Shown one piece after another: positions 1 through 8,137 of a stretch of DNA of 64,000 nucleotides. The stretch lies in assembly GCA_017549145.1 (NCBI GenBank), contig JAFYVM010000022.1, positions 1 through 64,000 on the forward strand, in the 5' to 3' direction. This DNA comes from Bacteroidales bacterium. Its GTDB lineage: Bacteria; Bacteroidota; Bacteroidia; Bacteroidales; UBA932. The notes beneath the pieces are model-generated. The model was not told where the DNA came from. It was given only the letters and a program-made list of their open reading frames with translations, and searched no databases. Made by a program: the position numbers and the translations under genes. The first letter of the stretch is position 1; each line of letters begins with the position of its first letter.

Positions 1-545
1 GCGTAACAGGACTTCAGTTCGTTGACGAGGTGAAGGGTGGTAACGTTCCTAAGGAATTCATCCCATCTGTTGAGAAGGGCTTCAAGTCAGCAATGGCTAA
101 CGGTGTTCTCGCAGGTTACGAGGTTCCTTCACTTAAGGTTACTCTTAAGGATGGTTCATTCCACCCAGTAGACTCTGACCAGCTCTCATTCGAGCTTGCA
201 GCACGTCTCGCATTCCGTCACGCTTGTCCTAAGGCAAGACCAGTTCTCCTCGAGCCTATCATGAGCCTCGAAGTTGTTACTCCAGAGGATTACATGGGAG
301 ATATCGTAGGTGACCTTAACCGTCGCCGTGGACAGATCAACGCAATGGACTCAACTCTCGGAGCACGTATCGTTAAGGCATACGTTCCACTCGCAGAGCA
401 GTTCGGTTACGTAACTATCCTCCGTACCATTTCTTCAGGTCGTGCAACTAGCACAATGACATTCGACCACTATGCTGAGGTTCCAGCTGGACTCGCTAAG
501 GAGGTTATCGAGAAGAGTGGATACAAGGCCGACGATGACGAATAA
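1..545 (+). CDS. fusA: Elongation factor G, C-terminal part (5' truncated by window)
   Basis: The reading frame is open from the window edge (phase begins at base 3), so only about the last 180 residues are present and the start lies outside. They match domains IV and V of EF-G, the GTPase that moves tRNA and mRNA through the ribosome. The region around [19 protein letters not shown] is the conserved start of domain V, and the last 40 residues include the [17 protein letters not shown] segment. Codon use is strongly biased, as expected of a highly expressed gene. rpsJ follows after 29 bp, the usual str-operon order in Bacteroidetes. Confidence 0.97.
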   Translation, partial: VTGLQFVDEVKGGNVPKEFIPSVEKGFKSAMANGVLAGYEVPSLKVTLKDGSFHPVDSDQLSFELAARLAFRHACPKARPVLLEPIMSLEVVTPEDYMGDIVGDLNRRRGQINAMDSTLGARIVKAYVPLAEQFGYVTILRTISSGRATSTMTFDHYAEVPAGLAKEVIEKSGYKADDDE

Positions 546-574
546 TTGTTTAACTGAATTCAACGAAATTTGAT

Positions 575-883
575 ATGAGCCAAGTAATTAGAATTAAACT
601 CAAATCATTCGATCACATGCTTGTTGACAAGTCAGCAAAGAAGATCGTTGATACAGTGTCTGCAACAGGCGCTCGCGTGAACGGACCTATTCCGCTTCCA
701 ACCAACAAGAAGATCTTCACTGTTAACCGCTCGACTTTCGTAAACAAGAAGTCACGTGAGCAGTTCGAGCTCAACTCATACTGCCGTCTTCTTGACATTT
801 ACGAGTCAACTCCTAAGACTGTTGATGCTCTTATGAAGCTCGAACTTTCTTCAGGTGTTGAGGTTGAAATCAAGCTTAACTAA
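575..883 (+). CDS. rpsJ: 30S ribosomal protein S10
   Basis: 102 residues, the normal length for S10, collinear with the family from [14 protein letters not shown] to the C-terminal VEVEIKLN. S10 is part of the 30S head and, as NusE, also takes part in antitermination. It lies 29 bp after fusA and probably shares its transcript. In many bacteria rplC, rplD and the rest of the S10 operon follow. Here the next gene is a tRNA with its own promoter-like box, so the str/S10 cluster is split after rpsJ. Confidence 0.97.
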   Translation: MSQVIRIKLKSFDHMLVDKSAKKIVDTVSATGARVNGPIPLPTNKKIFTVNRSTFVNKKSREQFELNSYCRLLDIYESTPKTVDALMKLELSSGVEVEIKLN

Positions 884-895
884 TCGAAAAAGTAT

Positions 896-903
896 TATAT
901 TTG
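896..903 (+). promoter_or_regulatory. Bacteroidetes-type -7 box for the CAT tRNA
   Basis: TATATTTG fits the TAnnTTTG -7 consensus of the Bacteroidetes primary sigma factor and lies 13 bp after rpsJ. No clear TTTG -33 box is seen at the usual distance. A transcript would start near 909, about 44 nt before the tRNA. Confidence 0.6.
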
Positions 904-906
904 CAA

Positions 907-934
907 TGTGGTTCGGTAACCACTCCGAACCACA
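907..934 (+). other. Perfect 10-bp hairpin in the tRNA leader
   Basis: TGTGGTTCGG (907-916) and CCGAACCACA (925-934) pair perfectly around an 8-nt loop. There is no T-run after it, so a simple intrinsic terminator for rpsJ is unlikely. It would lie at the very 5' end of the tRNA precursor. Confidence 0.6.
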
Positions 935-952
935 GCAAAATAATATGATATT

Positions 953-1027
953 GGTCCTATAGCTCAGTTGGTTAGTAGCACCTGACTCATAATCAGGGGG
1001 TCCCAGGTTCAAGCCCTGGTGGGACCA
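953..1027 (+). tRNA. tRNA with CAT anticodon (Ile2/lysidine type favoured, or elongator Met)
   Basis: The acceptor stem GGTCCTA/TGGGACC closes with discriminator A1027 and no encoded CCA. The anticodon stem CTGA/TCAG encloses CAT at 988-990, and the T-arm contains GGTTCAAGCC. CAT may read AUG or, after lysidine modification by TilS, AUA. Pairs C4-G69 and C5-G68 are those known to mark tRNA-Ile2 for TilS in E. coli, which favours Ile2. The D-arm has one extra T (GTAGC where GAGC is usual), giving a C13-T22 mismatch or a bulge. Confidence 0.9.
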
Positions 1028-1036
1028 CAAAAAATA

Positions 1037-1078
1037 AAGCACTTATGGTTTATTCCATAGGTGCTTATTTTTGTTTTG
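1037..1078 (+). terminator. Intrinsic terminator after the tRNA
   Basis: A 12-bp stem (AAGCACTTATGG with CCATAGGTGCTT, one G-T pair) around a TTTATT loop is followed by ATTTTTGTTTT. Confidence 0.85.
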
Positions 1079-1100
1079 AGCATCTAGTTTATTATTTTTG
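1070..1100 (+). promoter_or_regulatory. Promoter for the aminopeptidase P gene
   Basis: TTTG at 1070-1073 and TATTTTTG at 1093-1100 are 19 bp apart, an exact match to the Bacteroidetes -33/-7 pattern. The -33 box lies in the T-rich tail of the tRNA terminator. The predicted RNA start near 1107 rules out the in-frame TTG at 1098 as a start codon. Confidence 0.7.
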
Positions 1101-1124
1101 CAAAGATATAATAACACTAGAATT

Positions 1125-2567
1125 ATGTTTGAATCAAAAGTATACGTAAACCGTCGCCGTGCCTTGACAGAAGGTATGGCGATGCGTCTTTCTGGCGATA
1201 AGGGAATTGCTGTTTTTGTCGGTAACGTTGATGCTGCGATGAATTATCGTGGAAATGATTACAAGTTCCGTCAGGATAGTAATTTCATGTATTTCTGGGG
1301 TATTGATGAGCCTTGGTTCGCCGCTGTGCTTGATCTTGATAGTGGTGCAGAGTGCCTATATGGTAATGATGTAGATATCGATGATATCGTATGGATGGGC
1401 CCACAGCCGTCTGTTGCTTCAAAGGGAGAGGCAATAGGATGTCCTTCTACAGCTCCATTGGCTGAGTTTGACAAGGCTATAGCTGCTGCAGTTGCTGCTG
1501 GTCGTCCGGTGCATTTCCTTCCGCCAGCTCGTTACTATAATGTAATGAAGCTTGCTTATCTCACAGGCATTTCAACTGATGCTGTCCGTAAGGTGGCTCC
1601 AATGGCAGAGGATTGTGGTCGTCACGCTTCTCTTGAACTTGTGAAGTCAGTTGTCGCCCTGCGTCTCATTAAGGAACAATGCGAGATCGATGAGCTTGAT
1701 AAGGCGGCCGAGATCGGATATCTCATGCATACAGAGGCCCGTCGTGGATGTAAGCCAGGCGTGCTTGAGCAGGAAATCGTGGGCCGCATGGAGGGTATTA
1801 CGCTTTCAAAAGGATGGGGAACTTCATTCACTACCATCCTTTCCCAGAATGGTGAGACTCTTCACAATCACTCACATCATCAGATCATCACTCCTGGTCG
1901 TCTGCTTGTAGTGGACGCTGGTGCGCAGAGCAATTCTTACTATGCTTCAGATTTTACAAGAACATATCCTTGTAGCGGTAAATTCACGACAAAACAGCGT
2001 GAAATCTATGATATCGTAGAGCAGGCAAATGAACTTGCGTACAGCCTTACAAAGCCAGGAACATCATATTGGGAGGTTCATCTTGCTACTGTACGTTATA
2101 TGCTCGATCAGCTCAAGTCTCTTGATTTTGTTCGCGGAGATGTTGATGAGATGGTAGCATGTGGTATTTCAGGATTGTTCATGCCTCATGGCCTAGGACA
2201 CAATATGGGTATGGACGTTCATGATATGGAGGATTTGGGAGAGAATTATGTGGGTTATGATGATGATCAGAAGCGTTCTCCATTGCTTGGTCTTGGCAAC
2301 CTTCGTATGGCTCGTCGTCTGGTGCCTGGACATGTGGTGACAGATGAGCCTGGCATCTATTTTATTCCTGCATTGATCGAGCAGTGGAAGAGAGACGGTA
2401 CTGACAAGGGCTTTGTAAATTATGCGAAGCTTGCTGAGTACTACGACTTCGGTGGAATCCGCCTTGAGGACGATATCCTTATCACAGCAGATGGCGCTCG
2501 TCGCCTTGGCCCTCATCGCCTTCCAATCAAGTCTGCTGATATTGAAGCAATCATGGCTAACGAATAG
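1125..2567 (+). CDS. Xaa-Pro aminopeptidase (M24B, aminopeptidase P)
   Basis: 480 residues. The N-terminal half is the creatinase-like AMP_N domain and the C-terminal half the pita-bread M24 fold. All five metal ligands are visible: Asp in LLVVDAGA, Asp in ASDFTRT, His in MPHGLGHN, Glu in VTDEPGIYF and Glu in GIRLEDD. The enzyme removes an N-terminal residue that precedes proline and has no signal peptide, so it is cytosolic. ATG 1125 is chosen because the longer TTG start at 1098 overlaps the promoter box. The DUF456 gene follows 4 bp later. It is distinct from the three-domain Xaa-Pro aminopeptidase at 43032. Confidence 0.93.
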   Translation: MFESKVYVNRRRALTEGMAMRLSGDKGIAVFVGNVDAAMNYRGNDYKFRQDSNFMYFWGIDEPWFAAVLDLDSGAECLYGNDVDIDDIVWMGPQPSVASKGEAIGCPSTAPLAEFDKAIAAAVAAGRPVHFLPPARYYNVMKLAYLTGISTDAVRKVAPMAEDCGRHASLELVKSVVALRLIKEQCEIDELDKAAEIGYLMHTEARRGCKPGVLEQEIVGRMEGITLSKGWGTSFTTILSQNGETLHNHSHHQIITPGRLLVVDAGAQSNSYYASDFTRTYPCSGKFTTKQREIYDIVEQANELAYSLTKPGTSYWEVHLATVRYMLDQLKSLDFVRGDVDEMVACGISGLFMPHGLGHNMGMDVHDMEDLGENYVGYDDDQKRSPLLGLGNLRMARRLVPGHVVTDEPGIYFIPALIEQWKRDGTDKGFVNYAKLAEYYDFGGIRLEDDILITADGARRLGPHRLPIKSADIEAIMANE

Positions 2568-2571
2568 GACT

Positions 2572-3066
2572 ATGGAACTAGCAATTGAAATAATCGCTGT
2601 TGTTGCCGGTATTATAGGAATTGTCGGCAGCATTCTTCCTGGACTCCCTGGAGTGCCAATCAGTTGGCTTGGTATGTTGGCCCTGTATATCTGGGGCAAT
2701 GGTACAAATAGCGCAGGAGATCCTCTCTCATTGACCATTCTTATTGTCTGGGCAGTTATTGTGGTCGCTGTTACAGTTCTGGACTATCTTGTTCCTCCGA
2801 TCATTACCAAGAAGATGGGTGGAAGCAAATATGCCGAAAAAGGTTCGATTTATGGAATGATCTTCGGTATTATCTTTACTCCGATCGGAATGATTCTAGG
2901 TGCCTTCCTGGGTGCTCTGATTGCAGAGCTTGTTGTGGCCAATAAAAAAGGAGATGAGGCTTTTAAGGCAGCAGTAGGTTCATTCCTCGGATTCATCCTT
3001 GGTACAGGCATCAAGACAATCGCAGCAGTGTGCATTTTCTGGTACATCATTGTTTATCTCAATTAA
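2572..3066 (+). CDS. DUF456 family membrane protein
   Basis: 164 residues, almost entirely hydrophobic. The GSILPGLPGVPISWLGMLALY segment and the glycine-rich helix pairs (GMIFGIIFTPIGMILGAFLGALIAEL) are typical of DUF456, a small inner-membrane family without known function. Four to five membrane segments are apparent. ATG 2572 lies 4 bp after the upstream peptidase stop, which argues for translation coupling; earlier in-frame starts lie inside that gene. The next gene begins 11 bp later. Confidence 0.85.
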   Translation: MELAIEIIAVVAGIIGIVGSILPGLPGVPISWLGMLALYIWGNGTNSAGDPLSLTILIVWAVIVVAVTVLDYLVPPIITKKMGGSKYAEKGSIYGMIFGIIFTPIGMILGAFLGALIAELVVANKKGDEAFKAAVGSFLGFILGTGIKTIAAVCIFWYIIVYLN

Positions 3067-3077
3067 ACTTAAATTAT

Positions 3078-4814
3078 ATGAAAAGATTCCTTTCTTGCAT
3101 CAGCCTTTTTGTGCTATGTTTTATGGCACAGGTAGCATTCGCTCAGAAAGTATGGTATAATCCAGCAGAAGCTTCAGGAAATGTAGTCAGAGGCCGCACC
3201 TTTATTGATCAGGAGCGTGATGGCTTTTATCAGCGTTTTCCAAGCTATGTCAAGGAGAAGGTAAACAGCAGACTTTGGGCACAGTCTACAAGAAGTGCCG
3301 GTGAGAATATCGTATTCCGCACCAATGCCAAGGAGATTACTGTCCGTTATACAGTGAAGACATCTCATGCAATGCCTCATATGCCTGCTACAGGTGTATC
3401 AGGAGTAGATATGTACTCATACGATAAGAATGGTAACGAGGTATGGGTACCAGGAAAGTATTCTTTCCGCGACACTGTGACATATAAGTTCGCTCCTGTT
3501 GAAATCGCTAACACTCGCAAGGGTGAGAAGAGATTTACTCTCTATCTTCCTTTGTATAATGAGGTTACATGGATGGAGATTGGAACAGAGGAAGGTGCAA
3601 AATTCCGCTTTGAGGAGGCACCGGAAACACTTCCGATCGTAGCTTATGGTTCATCTATCTGTCAGGGAGCATGTGCTTCTCGTCCTGCAATGGCTTGGAC
3701 AAATATTGTCAGCCGCAGACTTGGACACCCGATCTTGAATCTCGGATTCTCAGGCTTGGCTTATTTGGAGGCTCCTGTAATCGATGTGATTTCAGATATT
3801 GACGCGAAGGTTTATATGATCGATGCTATGCCTAATGCATGCTCACTTGAGTATGAGCAGCTTAGAGATACTATTCTTCAGGCCGTACATCAGATTCGCA
3901 AGAAGCGCGCAGAAACTCCAATTCTCCTTGTAGATCACCTTGGCTATCCTCATGGCAAGGCTTACGCAAAACAGCGTGATATGGAGAAGAGAGCTTGGGA
4001 TGCAATGGCTGAGGCATATAAGATCCTTCAGCAGGAGGGTGTGCCTCATTTGTTCCATCTCTCTCATGAGCAGATCAATCTTCCTGCTGACGGAACAGTT
4101 GAAGGCGTACATCCTTCAGATGTGGGTATGGTAGCATATGCAAACGCTTACGAGAAGATCCTCCGTGAAATTCTCAATGAGCCAGTGGGAGCAATGCAGA
4201 CGCAGCAGCCAGTAGTTCAGCAGCGTGACAGCTATAACTGGATGGACAGACATCTCTCAATCCTCAAGAATACAGAGAAGAAACATTACAAGAGAATTAT
4301 CTTCGGAGATTCCATCATGCATTTCTGGGGTGGTGCTCCAGGTGCTCCAGCACAGAGAGGTACAGACACTTGGGAAGCATTGCCAGGTGAGTCTCTAAAT
4401 CTTGGCTATGGCCATGATAGAGTAGAGAACCTTTTGTGGCGAGTATATCACGGCGAACTTGATGGAGTTACTGCGGATAAGGTATTCATTGCTATCGGAA
4501 CAAATAACATTACTGCAGGTGCTTCAGACGACGAGATCGCTGAAGGTATCGCATTCTTCGCAAAGGCAGTACGTGCTCGTTTGCCTGAGGCAGAGATTAC
4601 TGTAATGGCAGTTCTTCCAAGAAGGGGTAGAGAGGACAGAGTGGAGCAGCTTAATGTCAGATTGCGCGCAATGGCAAAGGAAAATGACCTTAAGTTCAAG
4701 GATCAGGGAAAGGGATTCTTGCTCAAGGATGGTAAGGTTGACGAGTCTTTGTTTACAGATGGTCTCCATCCGAATGGTGCAGGTTATCAGAAGATCGCAA
4801 AGGGATTTAAATAA
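3078..4814 (+). CDS. Secreted protein with two SGNH/GDSL esterase domains
   Basis: 578 residues with a Sec signal peptide ending near AFAQ. Residues about 25-170 form a beta-rich module with a GVDMY motif, like the GxDLY domain found before some GDSL esterases. A first SGNH domain follows with the nucleophile motif YGSSICQGACASRP and a VHPSD His motif. A second starts near residue 405 with GDSIMHFW, GTNNI and DGLHPNGAGY, resembling PAF-acetylhydrolase-type GDSL enzymes. Such enzymes remove acetyl or other acyl groups from glycans or lipids in the periplasm. It is followed by further secreted hydrolases, so deacetylation of a complex glycan is a fair guess; the substrate cannot be read from sequence. 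Confidence 0.85.
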   Translation: MKRFLSCISLFVLCFMAQVAFAQKVWYNPAEASGNVVRGRTFIDQERDGFYQRFPSYVKEKVNSRLWAQSTRSAGENIVFRTNAKEITVRYTVKTSHAMPHMPATGVSGVDMYSYDKNGNEVWVPGKYSFRDTVTYKFAPVEIANTRKGEKRFTLYLPLYNEVTWMEIGTEEGAKFRFEEAPETLPIVAYGSSICQGACASRPAMAWTNIVSRRLGHPILNLGFSGLAYLEAPVIDVISDIDAKVYMIDAMPNACSLEYEQLRDTILQAVHQIRKKRAETPILLVDHLGYPHGKAYAKQRDMEKRAWDAMAEAYKILQQEGVPHLFHLSHEQINLPADGTVEGVHPSDVGMVAYANAYEKILREILNEPVGAMQTQQPVVQQRDSYNWMDRHLSILKNTEKKHYKRIIFGDSIMHFWGGAPGAPAQRGTDTWEALPGESLNLGYGHDRVENLLWRVYHGELDGVTADKVFIAIGTNNITAGASDDEIAEGIAFFAKAVRARLPEAEITVMAVLPRRGREDRVEQLNVRLRAMAKENDLKFKDQGKGFLLKDGKVDESLFTDGLHPNGAGYQKIAKGFK

Positions 4815-4824
4815 TATCTAAATA

Positions 4825-6357
4825 ATGAAAAGAGTATTTACACTATCGCTGCTTTTTGTTGCAGCAATCTCATTGTCAGCTCAGTCATACATCAATGTAG
4901 GACAGTTCAACTTGCGTTATGACACTAAGAAGGACGTGCCTAGGGGTGATGGATGGGCAGCTCGTTCACAGCATGTGTTCGATCTGATCAATTATGAAGG
5001 TTGGGATATTTTCGGCGTTCAGGAGGTATTGGTCAATCAGGTAAATGACCTGATGCAGAACCTTGATGGCTATGAGTACATTGGCTCAGGCAGAACCGAT
5101 GGTGCGACAAAGGGCGAGTATTCTCCAATCTTTTATCGCAAGGCTAGAATCAAATGTCTTGAGAGTGGACAGTTCTGGCTTTCACAGACTCCTGAAGTAG
5201 CAGGCTCAAAAGGCTGGGATGCAAATATTCCAAGAATCTGTACATGGGGAAGATTTGAGGATAAGAACACTAAGTGGAAGTTCTGGTTCTTCAACCTCCA
5301 CATGGATCACAGAGGTGTAGAAGCTCGTAGAGAGAGTGCAAAGCTTGTATTGGCCAAGATTAAGGAGATTTGTGGTGATGAACCATATATTTTGACCGGT
5401 GACTTCAACTCAGACCAGTACAGCGAAGCTTATACTACTATTACAGACTCTGGTATGCTTAAGGATTCTTATCATCTTGCAAAGCATACTATGGCAGAAA
5501 CTGGTTCAATGAACTTCTTCAATACTGCATTCAAGACTGATGCACGTATCGACCATATCTTCGTTTCTCCACAGTTCAAGGTGCACAAATACGGAGTTTT
5601 GACACATAGCTATTGGAATCCTATTGAATTGTCAGAGGAGGCCCTTGAGCAGATCAAGCAGGGTAAGGAGGGTGTTGTTCAGCATGTGAGAAAGGTAATT
5701 TCTGATCATCATCCGGTGACAGCCTACGTTGAGCTTCCTTTTATGAGATCTCCTGAGGATTGGTCTCAGTACGGACGTTATGAGCAGAAGAACAAGGAGG
5801 TAACCAAGAAGCCGAAGGCGGTATTCATTGGTGATTCACTTACAGATGGCTGGTACAGATTACACTCAGACTTCTTCACTGAGAACAATTATCTCGGACG
5901 AGGAATCAGCGGTCAGGTGACAACTCAGATGCTCGCACGTTTCCAGGCTGACGTAGTTAACCATAAGCCTGAGACAGTGGTTATTCTTGCCGGTACAAAT
6001 GATATTGCGATGAACAAGGGTTACATTTCCATCGACCATATCATGGAGAACATCATCTCAATGGCTCAGATTGCTAAGGCGAATAAGATTAAGGTGGTTC
6101 TTTGCTCTGTTCTTCCTGCGGAAAAATTCAGATGGTCTTGGGAGGTGACTCCAGAAAGAGCAATAAGCTCAATCAACGAACTTAACGATAGAATTCGCGC
6201 ATACGCTAAGGCAAACGGCTTCAAATACGCAGATTATTATTCTGTGATGAATGATGGTAAGGGAGGACTTAAGAAAGAGTACCAGAGAGATCCAGTGCAC
6301 CCTAACCTTGAGGGATACTATGTAATGGAGGAAGTCATTCAGAAAATCCTAAAGTAA
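4825..6357 (+). CDS. Secreted endonuclease/exonuclease/phosphatase-SGNH fusion
   Basis: 510 residues with a signal peptide ending near LSAQS. Residues about 22-305 are an EEP-fold phosphodiesterase/phosphatase: NLRYDT, VQEV, NLHMDHRG, LTGDFNSD, RIDHIF and SDHHPV carry the metal- and phosphate-binding residues. Residues about 325-510 are a GDSL acylhydrolase with FIGDSLTDGW, GTNDI and DPVHPNLEGY. Both catalytic sets look intact. The fusion suggests removal of phosphate or phosphodiester and acyl groups from one substrate such as a lipid or decorated glycan. It lies 10 bp after the double esterase and 6 bp before the DUF4091 gene, probably one operon. Confidence 0.85.
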   Translation: MKRVFTLSLLFVAAISLSAQSYINVGQFNLRYDTKKDVPRGDGWAARSQHVFDLINYEGWDIFGVQEVLVNQVNDLMQNLDGYEYIGSGRTDGATKGEYSPIFYRKARIKCLESGQFWLSQTPEVAGSKGWDANIPRICTWGRFEDKNTKWKFWFFNLHMDHRGVEARRESAKLVLAKIKEICGDEPYILTGDFNSDQYSEAYTTITDSGMLKDSYHLAKHTMAETGSMNFFNTAFKTDARIDHIFVSPQFKVHKYGVLTHSYWNPIELSEEALEQIKQGKEGVVQHVRKVISDHHPVTAYVELPFMRSPEDWSQYGRYEQKNKEVTKKPKAVFIGDSLTDGWYRLHSDFFTENNYLGRGISGQVTTQMLARFQADVVNHKPETVVILAGTNDIAMNKGYISIDHIMENIISMAQIAKANKIKVVLCSVLPAEKFRWSWEVTPERAISSINELNDRIRAYAKANGFKYADYYSVMNDGKGGLKKEYQRDPVHPNLEGYYVMEEVIQKILK

Positions 6358-6363
6358 GCTACT

Positions 6364-8121
6364 ATGAAGATTAAGGTTTTATCTATTGCTTGTCTGTTGG
6401 CTTCTGCAGTTTATGCAAATGCGCAGAAGTTCGTCACTTATAAAGAGGCTGCAGATCCTGTTCCTGTTTCAGAGAGAAGCGTTGCTGAATGGGGAACAGT
6501 TGGAAAGCTTAAGGCACAGTGGGTGTCTGCGGACTCATTGTATTCTCGCAGTGAGGTACCTGTTCCAAGTGCAGATAAATGCAGTGTAGACGGGTGGAAA
6601 GGCGAAAGAGTTTCTGCCCAGTTCCTCCTTTGGAGCGGCACAGGACTCAATGGCATTCAGTGCAAGGTTAAGGATTTTGTAGGCGAAAGCGGAAAGATCA
6701 GTGCTGGTGCAGCTCAGGCTCGTTTCGTAAGATATACACTTGCTGACGAAGGAGGCGAAAACTGTCGTTGCGAGAGAGGTCCTCTTCATCCGATGATTCT
6801 TGCACCAGATATGCTTGACTCTCTTAAAGTATTCAATATGGATGCAAAGACAGTCCGTCCGGTGTGGATTACGGTTGATATCCCACAGAATGCAAAGCCA
6901 GGAGTTTATAAGTCATCAGTTGAGGTTACTGCAAAGGGTGCAAAGGTGACTCTTCCTTTCGAACTTGAGGTAATCGATCAGACTCTTCCAACAGCGGATC
7001 AGTGGGGCTATCACCTTGACCTGTGGCAGCATCCTTCTGCAATCGCACGTATCAGAAACCTTGAGTTGTGGAGTGATGAGCACTTTGCTGCAATCAAGGA
7101 AGAGATGGCTCAGCTTGCGAATGCTGGTCAGAAGGTGATTACAGCTACCCTCAATCGTGACCCATGGGGTTCACAGTGCTTTGATGACTATGAGAGCATG
7201 ATTATCTGGACTCATAAGAAGGATGGTAGCTGGAGCTATGACTATACTGCTTTTGACAAGTATGTTGAGGTGATGATGAGTCTTGGCGTAAAGAAGCAGA
7301 TCAATTGCTACTCTATGCTTCCTTGGAATAACAGAATCTGCTGGTATGAGGAGAAGACAGGTGTCTTTGTTGAGAAGTCACGTGGTCCACAGCACAAAGA
7401 TTTTGAGAGTCTTTGGGGGCCGTTCCTTACTGATTTTGTAAAGCATCTTAAGGAGAAAGGATGGCTTGAGATTACAAACATTGCAGCTGATGAGAGAGCT
7501 CCAGAGGATATGGAGGTTGTTATCAATGTGATGAATAAATATGCTCCTGAACTTGGATTTGCAATGGCAGATAACCATGCGTCATATCGTCGAATTCAGA
7601 ATGTCCGCGACTGCTGCGTGGCTCAGAGACAGCTCTACTTGACACAGGAGGAAATCGATGAGCGTAGAGCGAAAGGTTATGTTACAACATTCTATGTCTG
7701 CTGCAGCACCTTCTTCCCTAACACATGGACATTCTCTCAGCCTTGGGAGTCAGAACTTCTCAGCTGGCATGCTCTTTCAAAGGATTATGACGGACAGCTA
7801 AGATGGGCATACAATTCATGGCCAGCTCGCCCAGAGTATGACTCCCGCTTCCGTAGATGGGGATCTGGTGATACATTCCAGGTTTATCCATACGCTAGAT
7901 CTACAATGCGTTTCGAGCGCTTTAGAGATGGAATCGAGGCGTATGAGAAGATGCATATCCTTCGTAAGAAATATGCAGGAAATCCAGCGCTTCAGCCGCT
8001 TGAAGAGCACCTTGAGAAGATGGCATCTCTTAAGCTGACTGATACTTCTCTTCCTTGGTATGAGATGGTTGATCAGGCTCAGGCGCTTCTGAATTCTATT
8101 TCAAAGCAGTTGGCAAAATAA
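6364..8121 (+). CDS. Secreted DUF4091 glycoside hydrolase-like protein
   Basis: 585 residues with a signal peptide ending near ANAQ. After a beta-sandwich-like N-terminal part (to about residue 200) comes a TIM-barrel-like region. The C-terminal DUF4091 signature is clear: LRWAYNSWPARPEYDSRF, SGDTFQVYPY and STMRFERFRDGIEAYEKM. Proteins with this domain are treated as glycoside hydrolase-like, and the acidic AADERAPEDMEVV stretch is a plausible active-site region; substrate and activity are unknown. It sits between an esterase and a GH20 enzyme in a same-strand run with very short gaps. Confidence 0.8.
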   Translation: MKIKVLSIACLLASAVYANAQKFVTYKEAADPVPVSERSVAEWGTVGKLKAQWVSADSLYSRSEVPVPSADKCSVDGWKGERVSAQFLLWSGTGLNGIQCKVKDFVGESGKISAGAAQARFVRYTLADEGGENCRCERGPLHPMILAPDMLDSLKVFNMDAKTVRPVWITVDIPQNAKPGVYKSSVEVTAKGAKVTLPFELEVIDQTLPTADQWGYHLDLWQHPSAIARIRNLELWSDEHFAAIKEEMAQLANAGQKVITATLNRDPWGSQCFDDYESMIIWTHKKDGSWSYDYTAFDKYVEVMMSLGVKKQINCYSMLPWNNRICWYEEKTGVFVEKSRGPQHKDFESLWGPFLTDFVKHLKEKGWLEITNIAADERAPEDMEVVINVMNKYAPELGFAMADNHASYRRIQNVRDCCVAQRQLYLTQEEIDERRAKGYVTTFYVCCSTFFPNTWTFSQPWESELLSWHALSKDYDGQLRWAYNSWPARPEYDSRFRRWGSGDTFQVYPYARSTMRFERFRDGIEAYEKMHILRKKYAGNPALQPLEEHLEKMASLKLTDTSLPWYEMVDQAQALLNSISKQLAK

Positions 8122-8137
8122 TGTCATTCTGAACATC

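Noticed and set aside
1098..1124. TTG start extending the first aminopeptidase P by 9 codons
   Set aside because: The TTG is inside the TATTTTTG promoter box, so it would not be in the transcript; ATG 1125 fits the family N-terminus.
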